A DNA stretch of 41,356 nt from Gymnopilus junonius (GCA_015501075.1 JADNYJ010000292.1:1-41356); one strand, 5' to 3'; shown: positions 1-9,970, counted from the stretch's first letter. The notes: a model not told the origin generated them from the letters alone. Made by a program: numbers and translations.

Positions 1-53
1 GTAGGCAAGTTGCTCAATCTTATCACATCCTTCCATTGCTGAACCTGTGTTAG

Positions 54-730
54 TGGCACGACATTCGGCGGAACGTCTCTCATCGCAGACCATCGTATGG
101 GGATTAATCGTGATAGGCTCAATGCTGGGGTTCGACGTTGGCATAACGGACTTCGCCAAAAGTACCTGTTGGAACTTCCAAATTCGCGGAAACAAGAACT
201 TGAAGGTGGTTCTTGAACTCATCGATTTGCACACCTAGAACTTGACGCAATAATGTTTGCGTCATCATAGCCGACCTTATTGGACTGCGACTGATGAGTC
301 GAGCTTGCTATAACCCGAAGCGTCTCCCCAGTATGTCCTCTCTCATCCATAACCGGTCACACTCAAGACTTTTTTTTTTTTTTTTCATTTCGGGCAGGAT
401 GTTCGCTAGATTAGGCAAACTCGAATCTAAATTCGGAAAGAATCTGGATTTCTTCCAGACCCATCCATCATCCGACAGTCGCGTCAAAGTTAGTAATTAT
501 GATGTCGTTCCCATCTTTCTCTTTCCCTCCTGTCTGCCTGGTTTTTTTCTCTTTCTGACGCTGTCTTTCTCTTCACTGCTGAATAGCTCCTGCAAGAACA
601 CTTACCCGAAGGATATGCGATTCTCGGAGCTAACCCCGACTGCGAACTTGTACGACAGGAATTGGAGTCGTTCAAGGAGACTGCACATGCAATCAAACCG
701 ACTAAGAGTGGTGGGTTTGAGTTAGATTAA
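54..730 (+). CDS. OMA1: C-terminal part of OMA1-like mitochondrial M48 metalloendopeptidase (partial at left edge)
   Basis: OMA1 is an inner-membrane zinc peptidase of mitochondrial quality control. The visible part begins just after the expected HExxH site, with an ARHSAERLSS block, then a hydrophobic stretch, the metal-ligand region (LPNSRKQELE followed by ADLIGLRLMSRACYNP), MFARLGKLE, and a THPSS-type C-terminal block (THPSSDSRVK, LLQEHLPEGYAI). Likely exons are 54-205, 271-330, 398-488 and 587-730, with GT-AG introns between. The second intron carries a run of about 15 T. Two one-base deletions break the frame: near 165 (before the LLELP codons) and near 320 (before the ASPQMF codons). 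The last two exons read cleanly to a TAA at 728-730. The identification is firm from several conserved blocks. Whether the frameshifts are real decay or sequence error is open. A degenerate second copy lies at 14.1-14.5 kb on the other strand. Confidence 0.82.
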
Positions 731-973
731 GGATACAATGGTGCCAAAGATAGACAGGTTCGTTCGGTTTTGACGATCTCGAATCATGTATATGTGACGC
801 GGCCATGTTCTTACAGAATCTTTCAGGACCATTACACTTAATTGATAGTAGGAATAGAGGTTCGTCTTCTTTCTAGAAATAAGTGAACTCGCTAGACTTA
901 TCATTTCTGGTAGAATCAGCTATGATAACCTCGACTCACGTATGCAATATTGCTATCGCACACACAAGGCAGC

Positions 974-1401
974 CGTGGCGTCCTGCGCATCGAGAGCAAC
1001 TCTAGTTATTCCAGTTATTTTGAATTTCCGAAAGCGAACTTGAAGCTGGCACAGCCAACATTTACACCCATGGACGTCAATGGTGATCCGTAAGACTGCA
1101 CGATGCGAATGTCCGACTGGAGATGGGAATACCACATTTGTATTCGTATGTGTTATCAAACAATGGAAGATTTTCAATCGTCGTTCCTTATCTTATCTTA
1201 GGGTTAGCTATGTTTGACGCAGTACAGGAAGTCCCTTTCGGACCTATTAGTCCCAATCCCACGAGCTTATGGCTGCTGTGAAATACAAAGCACCGCCACT
1301 CATTCTGTAAGGGGTGAAACTTGATGCAGTGCTTGGTGAAAGTGGAGTGACTGCGTCGCACAATGGCACACCCATCGTGCTTTGAACAAGATTTTTGGGC
1401 A
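974..1401 (+). pseudogene. Unidentified coding-like remnant between OMA1 and the 1685 gene
   Basis: I do not recognise this. Protein-like stretches appear on the plus strand, broken by stops and frame changes: one containing RGVLRIESNSSY and ending MDVNGDP, one containing FDAVQEVPFGPISPNP, and one containing MAAVKYKAPPLIL followed after a TAA by GVKLDAVLGESGVTASHNG. The last two join if one base is missing in a short C run near 1260. No start, signal peptide or known motif was found. It may be a decayed gene, or an active one damaged by errors. Nothing else is seen between 731 and 1600. Confidence 0.25.
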
Positions 1402-1616
1402 CTAACCAATTAAGATCCTGCTATCACTGACCGTTGTTCAGTGTAATCACCGGCGGAAATTCTTTTCCTTCCAGCAAGTTCTCCACGATTCTTTATCCGG
1501 CCAAATGGGAATCTTATGCGTTCCAATTAAGGGTGTGTATGCCACATCCCTTACCTGATGAGTTCCAAATACGGTTTTGGATGCAATTCCCTTTGCCGCC
1601 ATTGTCCTTCCCAACC

Positions 1617-1624
1617 TATATAAA
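1617..1624 (+). promoter_or_regulatory. TATA box for the 1685 gene
   Basis: TATATAAA lies about 60 bp upstream of the ATG at 1685, a usual spacing for a fungal gene with a short 5' leader. It supports that start. Confidence 0.55.
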
Positions 1625-1684
1625 CCAGACGACTCCCTCGCCTTCCGAGTCCATACCAAGCGGCCATCCGTTCGGAATTTGACC

Positions 1685-2307
1685 ATGGTCACGGTGCTGA
1701 AAAATACGTAAGCGTCTTTCCTTCTTCAAAAAAATCAATTATATATTACTTGCTCAGTGTCACTTTTGAAATCCCGCGCATACCTCGGAATATTACGACC
1801 TGGGATCAACGCTTAATTTACATGCGAACAGGACTCGAGAAATACCTGCACGAGAATGTCGGTATACTGCTGCCTGAAGGTTACTGGCGAGTCGCTAACG
1901 GATATTATGTCGACCCTCCCAACAACAACAACAACAACAGGAGGCCTTCTACCGCATTTTGGCCTACGCCTGACTTTCAAGTATTTTTGGACGACTCTAT
2001 TTGCGATACGGTGATCAGTGCGGCTTATAATTTTGAGGATCCCTCCACTTCAGCATCGGCCTCAGGCTCCCAGGGGGAAATCAAACTCGCGAACGACAAA
2101 AGGGCATTCCATAACTGGCCTCCCGGGCTTATAGACTCATTTCGTCAACTTTCACGAGATGCCCGCATGTTTTCCTTGGGGATATATGAAGCACTGGCGC
2201 GAACGCTCCTTATTCAATTTAAAAGAGCTCGCGGTGTGAACGTGTCGGATTCGGAGATGGAGAATCTCGAGGAGTGGGTCGATGCTATGGGCGCAAATGG
2301 GTGGTGA
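1685..2307 (+). CDS. Small two-exon gene, unknown function (about 190 aa)
   Basis: A 23-nt first exon (1685-1707) starts MVTVLKN. A GT-AG intron (1708-1757) follows, and the second exon (1758-2307) continues in frame to TGA. The start is chosen because the splice gives an open frame and a TATA box sits upstream. The protein has no signal peptide or membrane segment. It contains WDQRLIYMRTGLEKYL, LPEGYWRVANGYYVD, an Asn run (residues about 58-63), a Ser/Ala-rich linker, and a C-terminal helical region ending EEWVDAMGANGW. I do not recognise the family; it looks like a basidiomycete hypothetical. It is convergent with the damaged UstYa-like gene downstream, about 130 bp away. Confidence 0.7.
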
Positions 2308-2434
2308 ATATGTGGATGCAATGAATATTTATACGTTCATTAGGTTCCTTACTGCTGTTATGTATCCAAGGCCCGTAGGTCCCGTTTATACCTACGGCGC
2401 TTAATTCGCGACTCTTAAACGATTTATTCCTTCC

Positions 2435-3403
2435 TCATAATACTATATTCTTCCCGTTGGGTATAACTATATCATCTTCCAAGTGAATCGTTTTGTTAAA
2501 AGTATCAGTAATTTGATGCTCCTTGGCTCATTCTTGAATCTTGTCGAACCTGCGGCATACGTGAGTGACATTGCCATATTCAACAGTCTTCTGCAACGCG
2601 TCGCTCCATTGCCACACCATGACACTGATGTCGGCCGAACACATCAAAGATTCCCTTATGCTGTCCAGGTAATGCCTAATATGCCATGCCATATCCGTAT
2701 TGTTAAGCCGCATATGGGGATAATAGTCCGGATATATTGATTGACGAATCATGTTCTGTGCACATAAACAGTCAGGAATAAGTCTTGAAAGAAGGAGGAA
2801 TTGAGCAACTCACCAAATAATGCAACTCGTGAAATACATCGAGCTCGATAACGTAGTGTTCCTCATCGCCTGGAATTGGGGCGGTCTTATTTGGAAGCAT
2901 AGAAGCTTCGGATTTCGAAATTTTCGAGATTCCACCTGAACTACGGCCGCGACCAGGTCTTAGGTAGAAACAATGCTACTCACAAGAATAGAGGTCCTCC
3001 CACATCTGATCGAGCTCAGGAGAAGGAAGTTGCCAGGTCTCCAACGTTGGAATCATGTGTCCTGATTTCGTACTCTACGACGCTTTGAGCAGGTGCTAGA
3101 GATATAAAAATGAGATTATCTTCCCTAGTTTGTCGAATAATTTACAACTCACAGTACAGAAGCATATCATCGTTACTCTTCTGGTGGCTCAAGCACATTC
3201 TGGACCCTTTTATAATCAACAAGAGCTCAAGCATTGCTACGAAGGTAAGTATGGATCCTAGGAATATAGTACGGAAATTTTCTATGCATTTGCGAGATTT
3301 GGGAGCGCCTTCGGGGAAGCCAAGCTCGCTTTCTACATCATTCAGGAGGGTTTTCTCCTCCAGCGAGGTTGAACGAGGAAAGGACGTGATTGAAAGCGAG
3401 AAG
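2435..3403 (-). pseudogene. UstYa-like (DUF3328) membrane oxidase gene, damaged
   Basis: UstYa-family proteins are single-pass membrane enzymes implicated in oxidative cyclisation of fungal ribosomal peptides (dikaritins). On the minus strand the order fits: an acidic cytosolic N-terminus (EEKTLLNDVESELGF), a membrane helix (IFLGSILTFVAMLELLLII), SPAQSVVEYE, PSPELDQMWEDLYS, then PNKTAPIPGDEEHYVIELDV. The last exon contains YPDYYPHMRLNNTDMAWH and LMCSADISVMVWQW. Introns fit at about 3097-3152, 2936-2983 and 2756-2813. Damage: no ATG was seen at the expected N-terminus; frame changes occur before the membrane helix and after VVEYE; a TGA at 2528 replaces the expected Trp of an EWAKEH-like segment. 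A further 30 or so conserved codons follow, to a TGA at 2435-2437. Both HxxHC motifs have lost their Cys (HELHY, HIRHY). The family call is strong; activity is unlikely. Confidence 0.72.
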
Positions 3404-3658
3404 ACGGAGCTCTAATCGCACCTTAAGTAGTGTACTCTGCATCTGATCGAGCAGAGGGGAAGGACAGAGTAAGGCAAATGAGGATTTGGCCAAGTACAAG
3501 GCCGACTCGGGTTAGAAACTCACATTTGACGTGGCATATCCTACGAAGTCTGAGCACTCGGGTAACATTAGAATCCTCCGACCTTCTAGCAAGCGGAGCT
3601 AGAGAGTTGGCCAAGGACTTACCATAAATGTTATTTACATATAGCATGTTAAAACCAA

Positions 3659-3910
3659 GTGTGCGAACGACAAGGGGCCGGGCAATTCTCGCATTGCATC
3701 GATAGCGTAAAGCAATGGCTGATGTGTTCCTCTGACATTAGCGTAATTGTATGGCAATGGAAACAAGACTTCCAGCTGACGACTACCTTGACAGAAGAGC
3801 AGCCTTGCGCATTTACTCTCCTAAAGGACCACACTGAATCATTCCCTCAGAGTGAAGAACTAGTCGACCCCGATAACGTCAAATGGGGAAGGGTAATTTC
3901 AGCCTTTTAA
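3659..3910 (+). pseudogene. Fragment of a second UstYa-like protein
   Basis: An open stretch on the plus strand contains SHCIDSVKQWLMCSSDISV followed by IVWQWKQDF. This matches the second-motif exon of the damaged UstYa-like gene on the opposite strand (HYLDSIRESLMCSADISV). The motif here reads QFSHC, so the Cys is kept but the first His of HxxHC is Gln. The sequence after VWQW diverges, and no upstream membrane or PSPELD exon was found on this strand. It is best read as a truncated, inverted paralogue. On the minus strand at 3423-3500 a short FPSARSDAEY stretch could be debris of yet another copy, but that is weak. Confidence 0.5.
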
Positions 3911-4926
3911 TATACCATGAAGAAGACATACTGATTTTCAATGTACGGCGGCACCTCTAGAACGTCAATCCCATTGAATGCTTGAATGCCTGAAATTTCT
4001 TCAATAATGACATTGAAACCTTTATCACATCATATGTATATGCTGAATAAATGAATTATTTATAATCAAGATTCGAGAATGTGTCATAAAATTGAACGCA
4101 CTAAATCAAACAGTGACGATGACGACAGGGACAAGATGTCTGAGGAGGGCAGATCGGACCAAATGCTTGGTGGAATTAAAAACATATACTGGAGGTTGGA
4201 TTTGAGGACCAGGACCCTGGGTCTTGTTTGTGCTATCTCATAAATACTTGAACAAGAAAAAATCTCGTCCAGTCAATCACAGCCCGTTTAGACATGATGT
4301 GGCTAAACACATCGGATGGAAGTAATACTTGAGTAATACCAGGTGCGAAGGCAGGATCAATCTTTTCTGCTCGGTGACCTCGGAGTTGGAGCATACTTAA
4401 ATTTGAGTAAAAACCTGTCTAAGGTGGATTCACATACTAGGATCAGGCAACGAGCAGGAGGCAACAGGGAGGCAACATAGGAAACCAAAGAAAATTGTCA
4501 ATGTCATTAGCAGCGCGGAATGTGCCGACATTACGTAAGTTAACCTCCCAGAAATAGCCTATTTCTGCCATTTGGTACTTCCCATCAACCACGCCCTCTA
4601 AAAACCTTTTCCAGCGAATCCTCTTGTCTTTCTTTATTCTTTTCGGAACCATCCCCATGCAAATAGCGCGTTTAATACACGACATACAGCACCTGTCGTT
4701 CCACAAGTTCCGGCAAGCTTCGAAGTTTGAATGCGGAGTCGGAACTAGTCGGAAGTGGGAGGTTCAAGGTTCTTGTTGATGGTGACCCCAGTCCTCGCGG
4801 GAGTTGTGGGGATGTGGGGACATTACTTCCAGCGGGGCGTCTTCTCATACTGACACCTATGTATTATCACTAATTTTTAGGCAGATCATGCTGTGGACCT
4901 CCTAGGACAAACAAGTGTTCTGATGG
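3911..4926. other. Intergenic region without a supported gene
   Basis: Only short frames without family motifs, start context or splice support were seen. The region is AT-rich to about 4.4 kb and more balanced afterwards. No repeat structure was noted. Confidence 0.5.
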
Positions 4927-5658
4927 TCATTCCGTGGTACTGCGCTCCCGCTCTTGTTGTTCCTCTCCAATATGATTTCTAGCCAGAGGCGGACTATAAT
5001 CTGGTGGAGCTTCTGCACCTAAATCTTCCCTGGCCGTTCTAGCCCCGCCCTCTTCAGACTCGGAGCTGGAGACGTTGCTTAAAATCAGTCGCTCCAATGT
5101 GTTAAGTCGTTCTTCTAGTGTTGTGGGTCTAGTGGCTCTCGTGCGTGCATTGCTCATCACCGGAAGTGGGGCAGCTCCAGGACCCTTTTCTGAGAAGGAT
5201 TTGATCAGCGCTGGGTGGATTTCATTGCTGGATGATGGGGTGGTCGACAAAGCAGGGAAAGGCTCTATTCGCTCAGGTGGATTTGAGGCAGGTTGGCTCT
5301 GGTCTTTCCTTCGTCTTCGCCTTCGGAAGATGGAGAAACCAAGTATACAGATAACGAGCGCTGGAATGATTGTTGCTAGTGGGATAACGATGGAGAGGAT
5401 ATGGACATGACTGGGAGTAGCGGACGTGCTATTGACGTTGGGAACAAAGGTGTTCGAACTAGACGGTATGGAAATGCTACTAGATGTCTGGGTTTGGGTA
5501 GAGGTCGAGGTGCCAGTAGATGGGGATGGTGTGGATGTGGATGTGGCAGTCCGGTCAAACCAAGGCTGGGTCCCTCCAGGAAATATCCAAGGAACGCTGG
5601 CCCCGGATGGTGCATGTAGTGGGTTGAAAGTGACCCCGCTGGGCAAAGATGGAGACAT
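4927..5658 (-). CDS. Single-pass Ser/Thr-rich membrane protein (paralogue 1)
   Basis: This 243-aa single-exon gene has an extracellular Ser/Thr-rich segment (residues about 37-80) and one membrane helix (about 86-111). A stop-transfer run of six Arg follows, then a cytosolic tail with conserved blocks: PERIEPFP, HPALIKSFSEKG, LEERLNTLERLILSN and APPDYSP. There is no clear cleavable signal peptide, so an N-out topology is inferred from the Arg cluster. The layout resembles fungal wall-sensor or SKG6/Mid2-like proteins, but no diagnostic domain is visible. The C-terminal blocks recur in the genes at 7650-8534 and 6881-7232, which makes coding very likely. A TATATA element lies directly upstream of the start. 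It might also have an upstream signal-peptide exon that I did not detect. Confidence 0.75.
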   Translation of the reverse strand: MSPSLPSGVTFNPLHAPSGASVPWIFPGGTQPWFDRTATSTSTPSPSTGTSTSTQTQTSSSISIPSSSNTFVPNVNSTSATPSHVHILSIVIPLATIIPALVICILGFSIFRRRRRRKDQSQPASNPPERIEPFPALSTTPSSSNEIHPALIKSFSEKGPGAAPLPVMSNARTRATRPTTLEERLNTLERLILSNVSSSESEEGGARTAREDLGAEAPPDYSPPLARNHIGEEQQERERSTTE

Positions 5659-6629
5659 TACAATATATATGGAGGGCGCAGAGCGTGGAGTGCGCGTTGG
5701 CTCAGCTCGAGTTTTGAACCTCGCACAAAAAGAGGGTTAGTGTTGGTGACAGACGACAGACGACAGGACGCAACACAGTGCTAGGCTTCTTATTCTATTC
5801 CTAAATTCCGCGACCCGCTGGGAACCTGGAAGTGTCATTCCAGAGTTTGCTCCTCAAGTCCTGACTTCTTCTGATGTCGCCCTCGCTGTCAAATTTCCCG
5901 AGTCCCAGTAATTGCAAGCTGCAAAAAATGTATTATTAGATAAATGAGCTATGACCTCGGGATATCATAGAGGCTGTGAGGCCGACTGACCCAGAGTACT
6001 CAGCCTTTTTAAAATGACACTCGCTCTACATCTGAGTATTCCTATGTCTCTAGATGTTTCTGGGTAAGGTAACGTATCGGACAAGGCTTAAAACTTACAA
6101 CACTATAATACTGGCTGCGAATATCAGTAAGTCTCCAGATTGCTTAAGCTACGCTCGCGAGTCTATCAATTTGTTGATCACTGGTACAACTTTGAGGATC
6201 AAGTTCTTTTCAGATGAAATGATCATCATTATGGATAATAGTATAAGTAGAAGAGAATTAAGTCGAGGCTCGGAGAAGCTGCCAAATGGATGACAGAAAC
6301 GCGATTCCGTTGCTTTAAATTGTTTATCATTGGAGTCTGAAAGAAGTTGCACGCGTGGACATCCGACTCAAGTCGCGCAGTCATGATCAAGGGGCGCCGA
6401 TATATTTATGGGGCTGATCTGAAGCAGAAAGAGAGGTCCAAATATTGCCATCACTATGGCATATGGGCCGCCGGCAGGGGCCTTTCATCATCCAAGTTTG
6501 ATGATTATGAACGTCCGTGAGAGGAGATGGTGTGGAGAAAGTACTTCCTAGTATAGTTCGAACATAACGGCTTAATTACAGTAAAATCTAGCCATGCCCC
6601 ACCATCGTTCGGCCAGTGGGCCTCATGAT
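5659..6629. other. Intergenic region without a supported gene
   Basis: Upstream flank of paralogue 1 and AT-rich DNA. Small frames are present with no recognisable motif. The flank does not obviously match the duplicated flank at 8535-8770. Confidence 0.4.
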
Positions 6630-6850
6630 GAGATAAGATTAGAATTAATGACCAGCCCTGTGCAAGCGATATTAAAAAATAATATCGCGCCTTTTTTGGG
6701 AATCATCTGCCATTCCACACCATCCCGTCCTCGAGACTGCATCGCCTTTGCCACTACAATTCGGCCGTTTCTTGTCTTTCTCAAGGAAATTCTGCCCATT
6801 GCTAGAAATACCCGTAACATGAACTGGGATGCAGTACTGCCTCTGATTCC
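6630..6850 (+). repeat. Decayed copy A of the 5' region of the HAD-domain gene
   Basis: This stretch aligns by eye with 10713-10945, the promoter, leader and start of the HAD gene. Shared landmarks in order are AGATAAGAT, ATATCGC-CGCCTTTTTTGG, CCCGTCCTCGAG-type, ATTCGGCC, TTCTGCCCAT and ATACCCG..ACCATG. The copy keeps an ATG at 6819 but the coding sequence diverges within a few codons. It abuts the 3' end of the truncated paralogue at 6881. Confidence 0.7.
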
Positions 6851-6880
6851 TTGGTATCCGGATCTCGCTCCCCTGGGCCC

Positions 6881-7232
6881 TCATCTTTCCCCATCACTAT
6901 TCCTGGACGGACTATAATCCGGCGGAGCTTCCATACCATCTGCATCCAGATCGCTCCGAAAGGTGGTCAAAATTTCTCTGGCCGTTCTAGCTGCAACCTC
7001 CTCAGAGCTAAAGCTAGCGATGCTGCTACGAATCAATCGCTCACGCGTTAAGCTGTTCTTCTATGTTAGCGTTGACCACTGGTGAGGCTGCTGGAAACAA
7101 CACACGATTTGCTGAAGTTGGGTTTGCTAGTGGATTTCTGTTTCTGGGGTTTGTATTACCGGGTGGAAGGCCTTTTTCTAGGAAACTTTTGACGAGCGCT
7201 GAATGTACGCCGTCAACTATGTACTTACTTGT
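6881..7232 (-). pseudogene. Truncated third paralogue of the Ser/Thr-rich membrane protein
   Basis: Only the cytosolic tail is present. Recognisable blocks are HSALVKSFLEKG, NVNIEEQLNA (equivalent of LEERLNALERLI), EEVAARTAREIL and EAPPDYSPSRN, ending in TGA at 6881. A small deletion near 7045 shifts the frame inside the LNALERLI block. The Ser/Thr-rich domain and membrane helix are missing. The homology stops near 7232, about 50 bp before copy B of the HAD 5' region. The 3' flank (ACTATAATCCGGCGGAGC and preceding bases) also matches that of paralogue 2, so this is a segmental duplicate and not an independent gene. Confidence 0.72.
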
Positions 7233-7284
7233 TGAATGCTCTGCGTACATATGCATAGCGTAGCGGGTTCATGTTGTTCCGGAA

Positions 7285-7520
7285 CAGATAAGATAAGATC
7301 CGACTCAGATGCGTTCAGATGTGAAAAAAATTTCCATCGTTTCTGGAAACCAACTGTCATTGATTCATCTGTTGCCCACCGTCCCGTCCTCGACGGTGCA
7401 TCTCATTTTTGGTTAACGATTCGGTCGCTTCTTCATATATTTTCGGGGAAGGGTGTCCCAGTATGACCTGCGCCGTGAATCTCAGCAGAGGTTATTGGCA
7501 GGACGCTTGGGGGTTAGAGT
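7285..7520 (+). repeat. Decayed copy B of the 5' region of the HAD-domain gene
   Basis: It aligns with 10713-10945: tandem GATAAGATAAGAT, the AAAAAA..TTTCTGGAAACCAAC segment, GTTGCCCACCG, CTCGA-G-TGCATCTC, GATTCGG-CGCTTCTTC, GGGGAAGGGTGT, and CAGCAGAGG..TTGGCAGGACGC just after the start position. The start ATG itself is altered (GTGAATCTCAGCAG). It lies upstream of the 3' end of paralogue 2, the same arrangement as copy A. Confidence 0.7.
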
Positions 7521-7649
7521 AAGTACTGCATGGTACACTAAACGTTACGCTGATTATGGTGGGTATCATATAGTGGTACACTACAACTACATCTGTGCGG
7601 TGTACTGAAGGCATCACTATCATCCAATGGTATATTGCTCTCGATCCTC

Positions 7650-8534
7650 TTATTTTCGCCCATCAATATTCCGAGACAGACTATAATCCGGCGGAGCTTC
7701 CACATCATTAGCTGCACGCACTGGTAGATCGTTCCGAAATGCGATCAAATGCTCCCTGGCCGTCCTGGTTGCAACCTCATCAGGAGAGGTGTTATTCAAG
7801 ATCAATCGCTCTAGCGCATTGAGTCGTTCCTCCAAGGATTCTATATTGACGTTGGCTGCCGGTATCGTCGCTGGAGGGATTGGGGATGGATATCTGTTCT
7901 GGCTGCTTGATCTAACGAGTGGAATGCCTTTTTCTAGGATGTTTGCAATGGGCGTTGGATGAACTTCACCTGATGAGGGTGATGGGAAGGGGTCAATGCG
8001 TTCAGGTGTATGTTGGATTGGGACCAGACCAGAAGTTGGCTGTTGTTCGTTCCTTCGCCTTCGCCTTCGGAGTACGAAGAAGCCAATTACACAGATAACG
8101 CACATTGGAATGACCATTGATAGAATAGCGATGACTCGGATGTGGGCAAGGTTGGACGTAGCGGACACGGTATTGGGAATTTTTGAGGCCACGGTCAAAG
8201 TGGATATCATTGCGGAGGTGCCAGTAGATGTCTGTGTCTCTGTAAAAGTGACGCTATGTGAGGATGGCGTGGATTTGGACGGCCTGCTAGCCGATGAGCT
8301 GGTTGTGCTGAACAGTGCAATTGTCTTGCTGGACGGCGTGGTCGTCTTTCTGAAGACTGTGACAATTTTGCTGGACGATGTGCTCGTGGTGCTGTACAAT
8401 GTACTGGTTGTGTTCATCGGTGTGCTGCTAGTAATCGTGCTGGATGATGCTGCCATCGGTGCTCCGACGATGCTTGTTGAGAGCACTGTTGTGTCAACAG
8501 AAATTGGTATTGGATCATCCCAAGGAAGGGACAT
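7650..8534 (-). CDS. Single-pass Ser/Thr-rich membrane protein (paralogue 2)
   Basis: This 294-aa single-exon gene is a paralogue of the 4927-5658 gene, with a longer Ser/Thr-rich outer domain (residues about 18-130). The membrane helix is at about 134-155, followed by six Arg. The cytosolic blocks are PERIDPFPSPSSGEVHPTP, ANILEKG, LEERLNALERLILNN, TARE and APPDYSLSRN. The strict conservation of the tail against a freely varying outer region suggests that the tail carries the function, perhaps by binding partners. This is inference; no catalytic motif is present. No signal peptide is evident. Its 5' flank is duplicated at 9772-9970. Confidence 0.78.
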   Translation of the reverse strand: MSLPWDDPIPISVDTTVLSTSIVGAPMAASSSTITSSTPMNTTSTLYSTTSTSSSKIVTVFRKTTTPSSKTIALFSTTSSSASRPSKSTPSSHSVTFTETQTSTGTSAMISTLTVASKIPNTVSATSNLAHIRVIAILSMVIPMCVICVIGFFVLRRRRRRNEQQPTSGLVPIQHTPERIDPFPSPSSGEVHPTPIANILEKGIPLVRSSSQNRYPSPIPPATIPAANVNIESLEERLNALERLILNNTSPDEVATRTAREHLIAFRNDLPVRAANDVEAPPDYSLSRNIDGRK

Positions 8535-8770
8535 TAAGACATGTAAGGAGAGGGGGTAGACCAGGTGTAGACCAGGTCGAGCGACGGGGGACCCAATGTG
8601 TTAGTAGTAGCAAATTTGGAAGTGGAAACAGCCACGGTCCTTCTTATTATTCTGAAACCAGCTGGCAAGTGTTGCTTCCCTCGTCGTCTGATTACACTGA
8701 TCAATTTATCAACGATGGTAGAAAAGGATATTACCAGATGAATGATATTGTAGTTGGGGAAATCACAGTT
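8535..8770 (-). repeat. 5' flank of paralogue 2, duplicated at 9.8 kb
   Basis: This upstream region of the 7650-8534 gene aligns with 9800-9970. Shared landmarks are ATGTAAGGAGAG, the CTTCTTATTATT..CC-GG..CAGTGTT segment, and GTAGAAAAG-ATAT..ATGATATTG-AG. It also holds an 11-bp tandem repeat (TAGACCAGGTG/TAGACCAGGTC) at 8557-8578. Confidence 0.65.
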
Positions 8771-9116
8771 CACAAAGTAGGCTGCGATGATGACTGGTTT
8801 GGTAGTTGATTGTTCAATTTTGATGATGCATTCATCGCCCCTACGGGTTGCTGCTGGTTGTCCCTGGTCACTAGAAATGACCCTTACTACTCATTAACAA
8901 CTAGAACAAGTCATGGGATTATTTCCATATGGAAAGATGATCATCAGTAGGAGAACCAAAGTCAGATGAAGTAGACTTTCTACGATAATGAGATCAAACC
9001 CATGAATTTTGGCAGGTAAGCCGATGATACTTTGAGATTTTCAAAGCTGAAACAGAAGCACTGTCTGATATGACCACTATATATGATATTTCTTTTGGGA
9101 CCTGTTGCGGTAAGAT

Positions 9117-9707
9117 TAGGGCTGCACACCGTACCCATAACCGATGGGTATACGGCCGGGTCTGACCGGTATTTGCCCATCCCGTTTGAGGTTTTGGGAC
9201 CTATCATCGAACCCGTCCGTCAAGACCTGTTATGGCCATCTTATGGGTACTGCATACAATGTCATGATTCTTCCACTATCAATGGGTGATCACCTACAAG
9301 TACAATTACCTAACCTTTGTAATGCTTTGCACATGCAAAGGCAACAATCATAGGGATGAAATTGACCTCCAAAGCCAACTCGAAGCAACTGAGCTCCTCG
9401 CGTGTCAGGGATTGATTGCAATTCAAAGCCCGCGCTATATCGGCAAACCTCACAAAAGTCAGTAGTTGAGGTTCAAAACTCAACTTAGTCACTATATATA
9501 TCTTTCGAACACCTCACGAAATCAGTCGGAGTCCTCAAAGCTGAGAAAAAGTGGACATATAGTTAAATTTGTTGAATAGTAAAGAAAATGGCTGTCACAC
9601 CCGTTTACGGCCGTTTTTACCTATCCCGTCCCATTTGGCATGTTAGACTACCCATTTCAACCATAATTCTGACGGCCATACCCATAATACGGCTGGTGCG
9701 TAGCCCT
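9117..9707. mobile_element. Possible degenerate hAT-like non-autonomous element
   Basis: The left end begins TAGGGCTGCACACC. The right end, read in reverse complement, begins GAGGGCTACGCACC. Both ends have inner ATGGGTAT..GGCCG blocks in inverted orientation. TAGGGCTG-type ends are common in hAT elements. No matching 8-bp target duplication was found and there is no transposase. The call is tentative. Confidence 0.35.
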
Positions 9708-9771
9708 CCCCAGGTCCGGCATTCCAATCCCAGTGGCCCCTTGTTCCAATCAGTATTTGCACTAGGAGCAG

Positions 9772-9970
9772 TATTGAATCATCTGGGGGGACAGGTTTTG
9801 AAATATGTAAGGAGAGTGTGTGTGGACCAGTCCAAGCTGGGGGGCCCAAATGAGTAGTTACAAACAACCTTGCTCTTCTTATTATTTCCGGACCCACCCT
9901 GGCCAGTGTTTGTTATCATCAATTGTAGAAAAGAATATATTATTGAACAAATGATATTGCAGCTATGAAG
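9772..9970 (-). repeat. 5' remnant of a fourth copy of the membrane protein gene
   Basis: About 30 bp equivalent to the first codons of paralogue 2 (TTGAATCATCTGGGGGGAC versus TTGGATCATCCCAAGGAAG) are followed by about 165 bp of its upstream flank. Homology ends to the left near 9770, so the body of the gene is absent. Confidence 0.6.

Noticed and set aside
5075..5740. Plus-strand frames opposite paralogue 1
   Set aside because: Antisense of the Ser/Thr-rich gene. Conservation with the other paralogues is in the minus-strand frame.
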